In this document: positions 14,471-14,531 of the stretch, piece after piece
How positions within the stretch are numbered: the first letter of the stretch is position 1
How the letters are laid out: each line of letters opens with the position of its first letter
Assembly (NCBI GenBank): GCA_002083515.1
Contig: LWDN01000015.1
Span: forward strand, 1-14,531
From: Proteobacteria bacterium HN_bin10
GTDB lineage: Bacteria; Pseudomonadota; Alphaproteobacteria; Caulobacterales; Aquidulcibacteraceae
Direction: 5' to 3'
DNA: 14,531 nt
Translations under genes and position numbers: made by a program
The notes under the pieces: generated by a model
What the model was told of the DNA's origin: nothing
The model's database searches: none
What the model saw: only the letters and a program-made list of their open reading frames with translations

Positions 14471-14496
14471 TTGGACCGCGCGGCCTCCGGCCGCGC
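14471..14496. repeat. REP-like hairpin past the DUF2332 gene
   Basis: Head TTGGACC followed by the perfect 8-bp stem GCGCGGCC (14478-14485)/GGCCGCGC (14489-14496) with a TCC loop. The stem is identical to the one at 11526-11544, which has a TCT loop, and both are followed by ATG. It lies 8 bases after the stop codon and may double as a terminator. Confidence 0.6.
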
Positions 14497-14511
14497 ATGG
14501 CGTACAAACCA

Positions 14512-14531
14512 TGGACCGCCGGCGCCCTCGC
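14512..14531. repeat. Start of a second copy of the 1533-1622 repeat, cut by window edge
   Basis: The last 20 bases of the window are identical to 1534-1553, the left arm of the paired repeat near fliF. The rest of the element would lie beyond the window. Confidence 0.7.

Overview
This is a GC-rich alphaproteobacterial window. Gene content, gene order and regulatory sites all point to a stalked or dimorphic-type Caulobacterales/Hyphomonadales relative; the exact genus is inference. The strongest arguments are a SciP-type (DUF1153) CtrA inhibitor lying inside a flagellar cluster, CtrA-box-like sequences, and a hook operon (fliK-flgD-flgE) transcribed divergently from flgK-flgL with facing sigma-54 promoters and FlbD-like palindromes. 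This is the arrangement known from Caulobacter crescentus.

Layout. Positions 1-5620 are on the minus strand: the 5' part of fliF (running off the left edge), sciP, flgE, flgD and fliK. A 372-bp control region (5621-5992) holds one sigma-54 promoter for each direction, an AT-rich block that could be an IHF site, and three inverted repeats. Positions 5993-9082 carry flgK and flgL on the plus strand. From 9113 on, everything is plus strand and no longer flagellar: a 60-residue unknown ORF, mnmA (tRNA 2-thiouridylase), an alpha/beta hydrolase overlapping mnmA by 4 bp, a hotdog thioesterase overlapping a thiolase by 4 bp, and a DUF2332 protein.

The flagellar genes work together as follows. FliF starts the basal body (MS ring). 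FlgD caps hook assembly, FlgE is the hook subunit, FliK measures hook length, and FlgK and FlgL join hook to filament. The regulatory sites suggest that CtrA drives fliF and sciP, that FlbD shuts off fliF while activating the sigma-54 hook and junction genes, and that SciP feeds back on CtrA. The fliF promoter and the fliK/flgK control region share the same GGCA-N5-TGCC motif.

Two families of small palindromic repeats are scattered through the window. One, headed TTGGA, is REP/BIME-like and occurs in three intergenic places, including the right edge. The other is built from CCTCCCCC/GGGGGAGG hairpins. It occurs once between genes and once, most unusually, inside mnmA, where it is read through in frame and adds a segment to the C-terminal domain. 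I found no tRNA, rRNA, CRISPR array, transposase or integrase. The flagellar system itself is well known; the in-frame repeat insertion in mnmA is the most notable observation.
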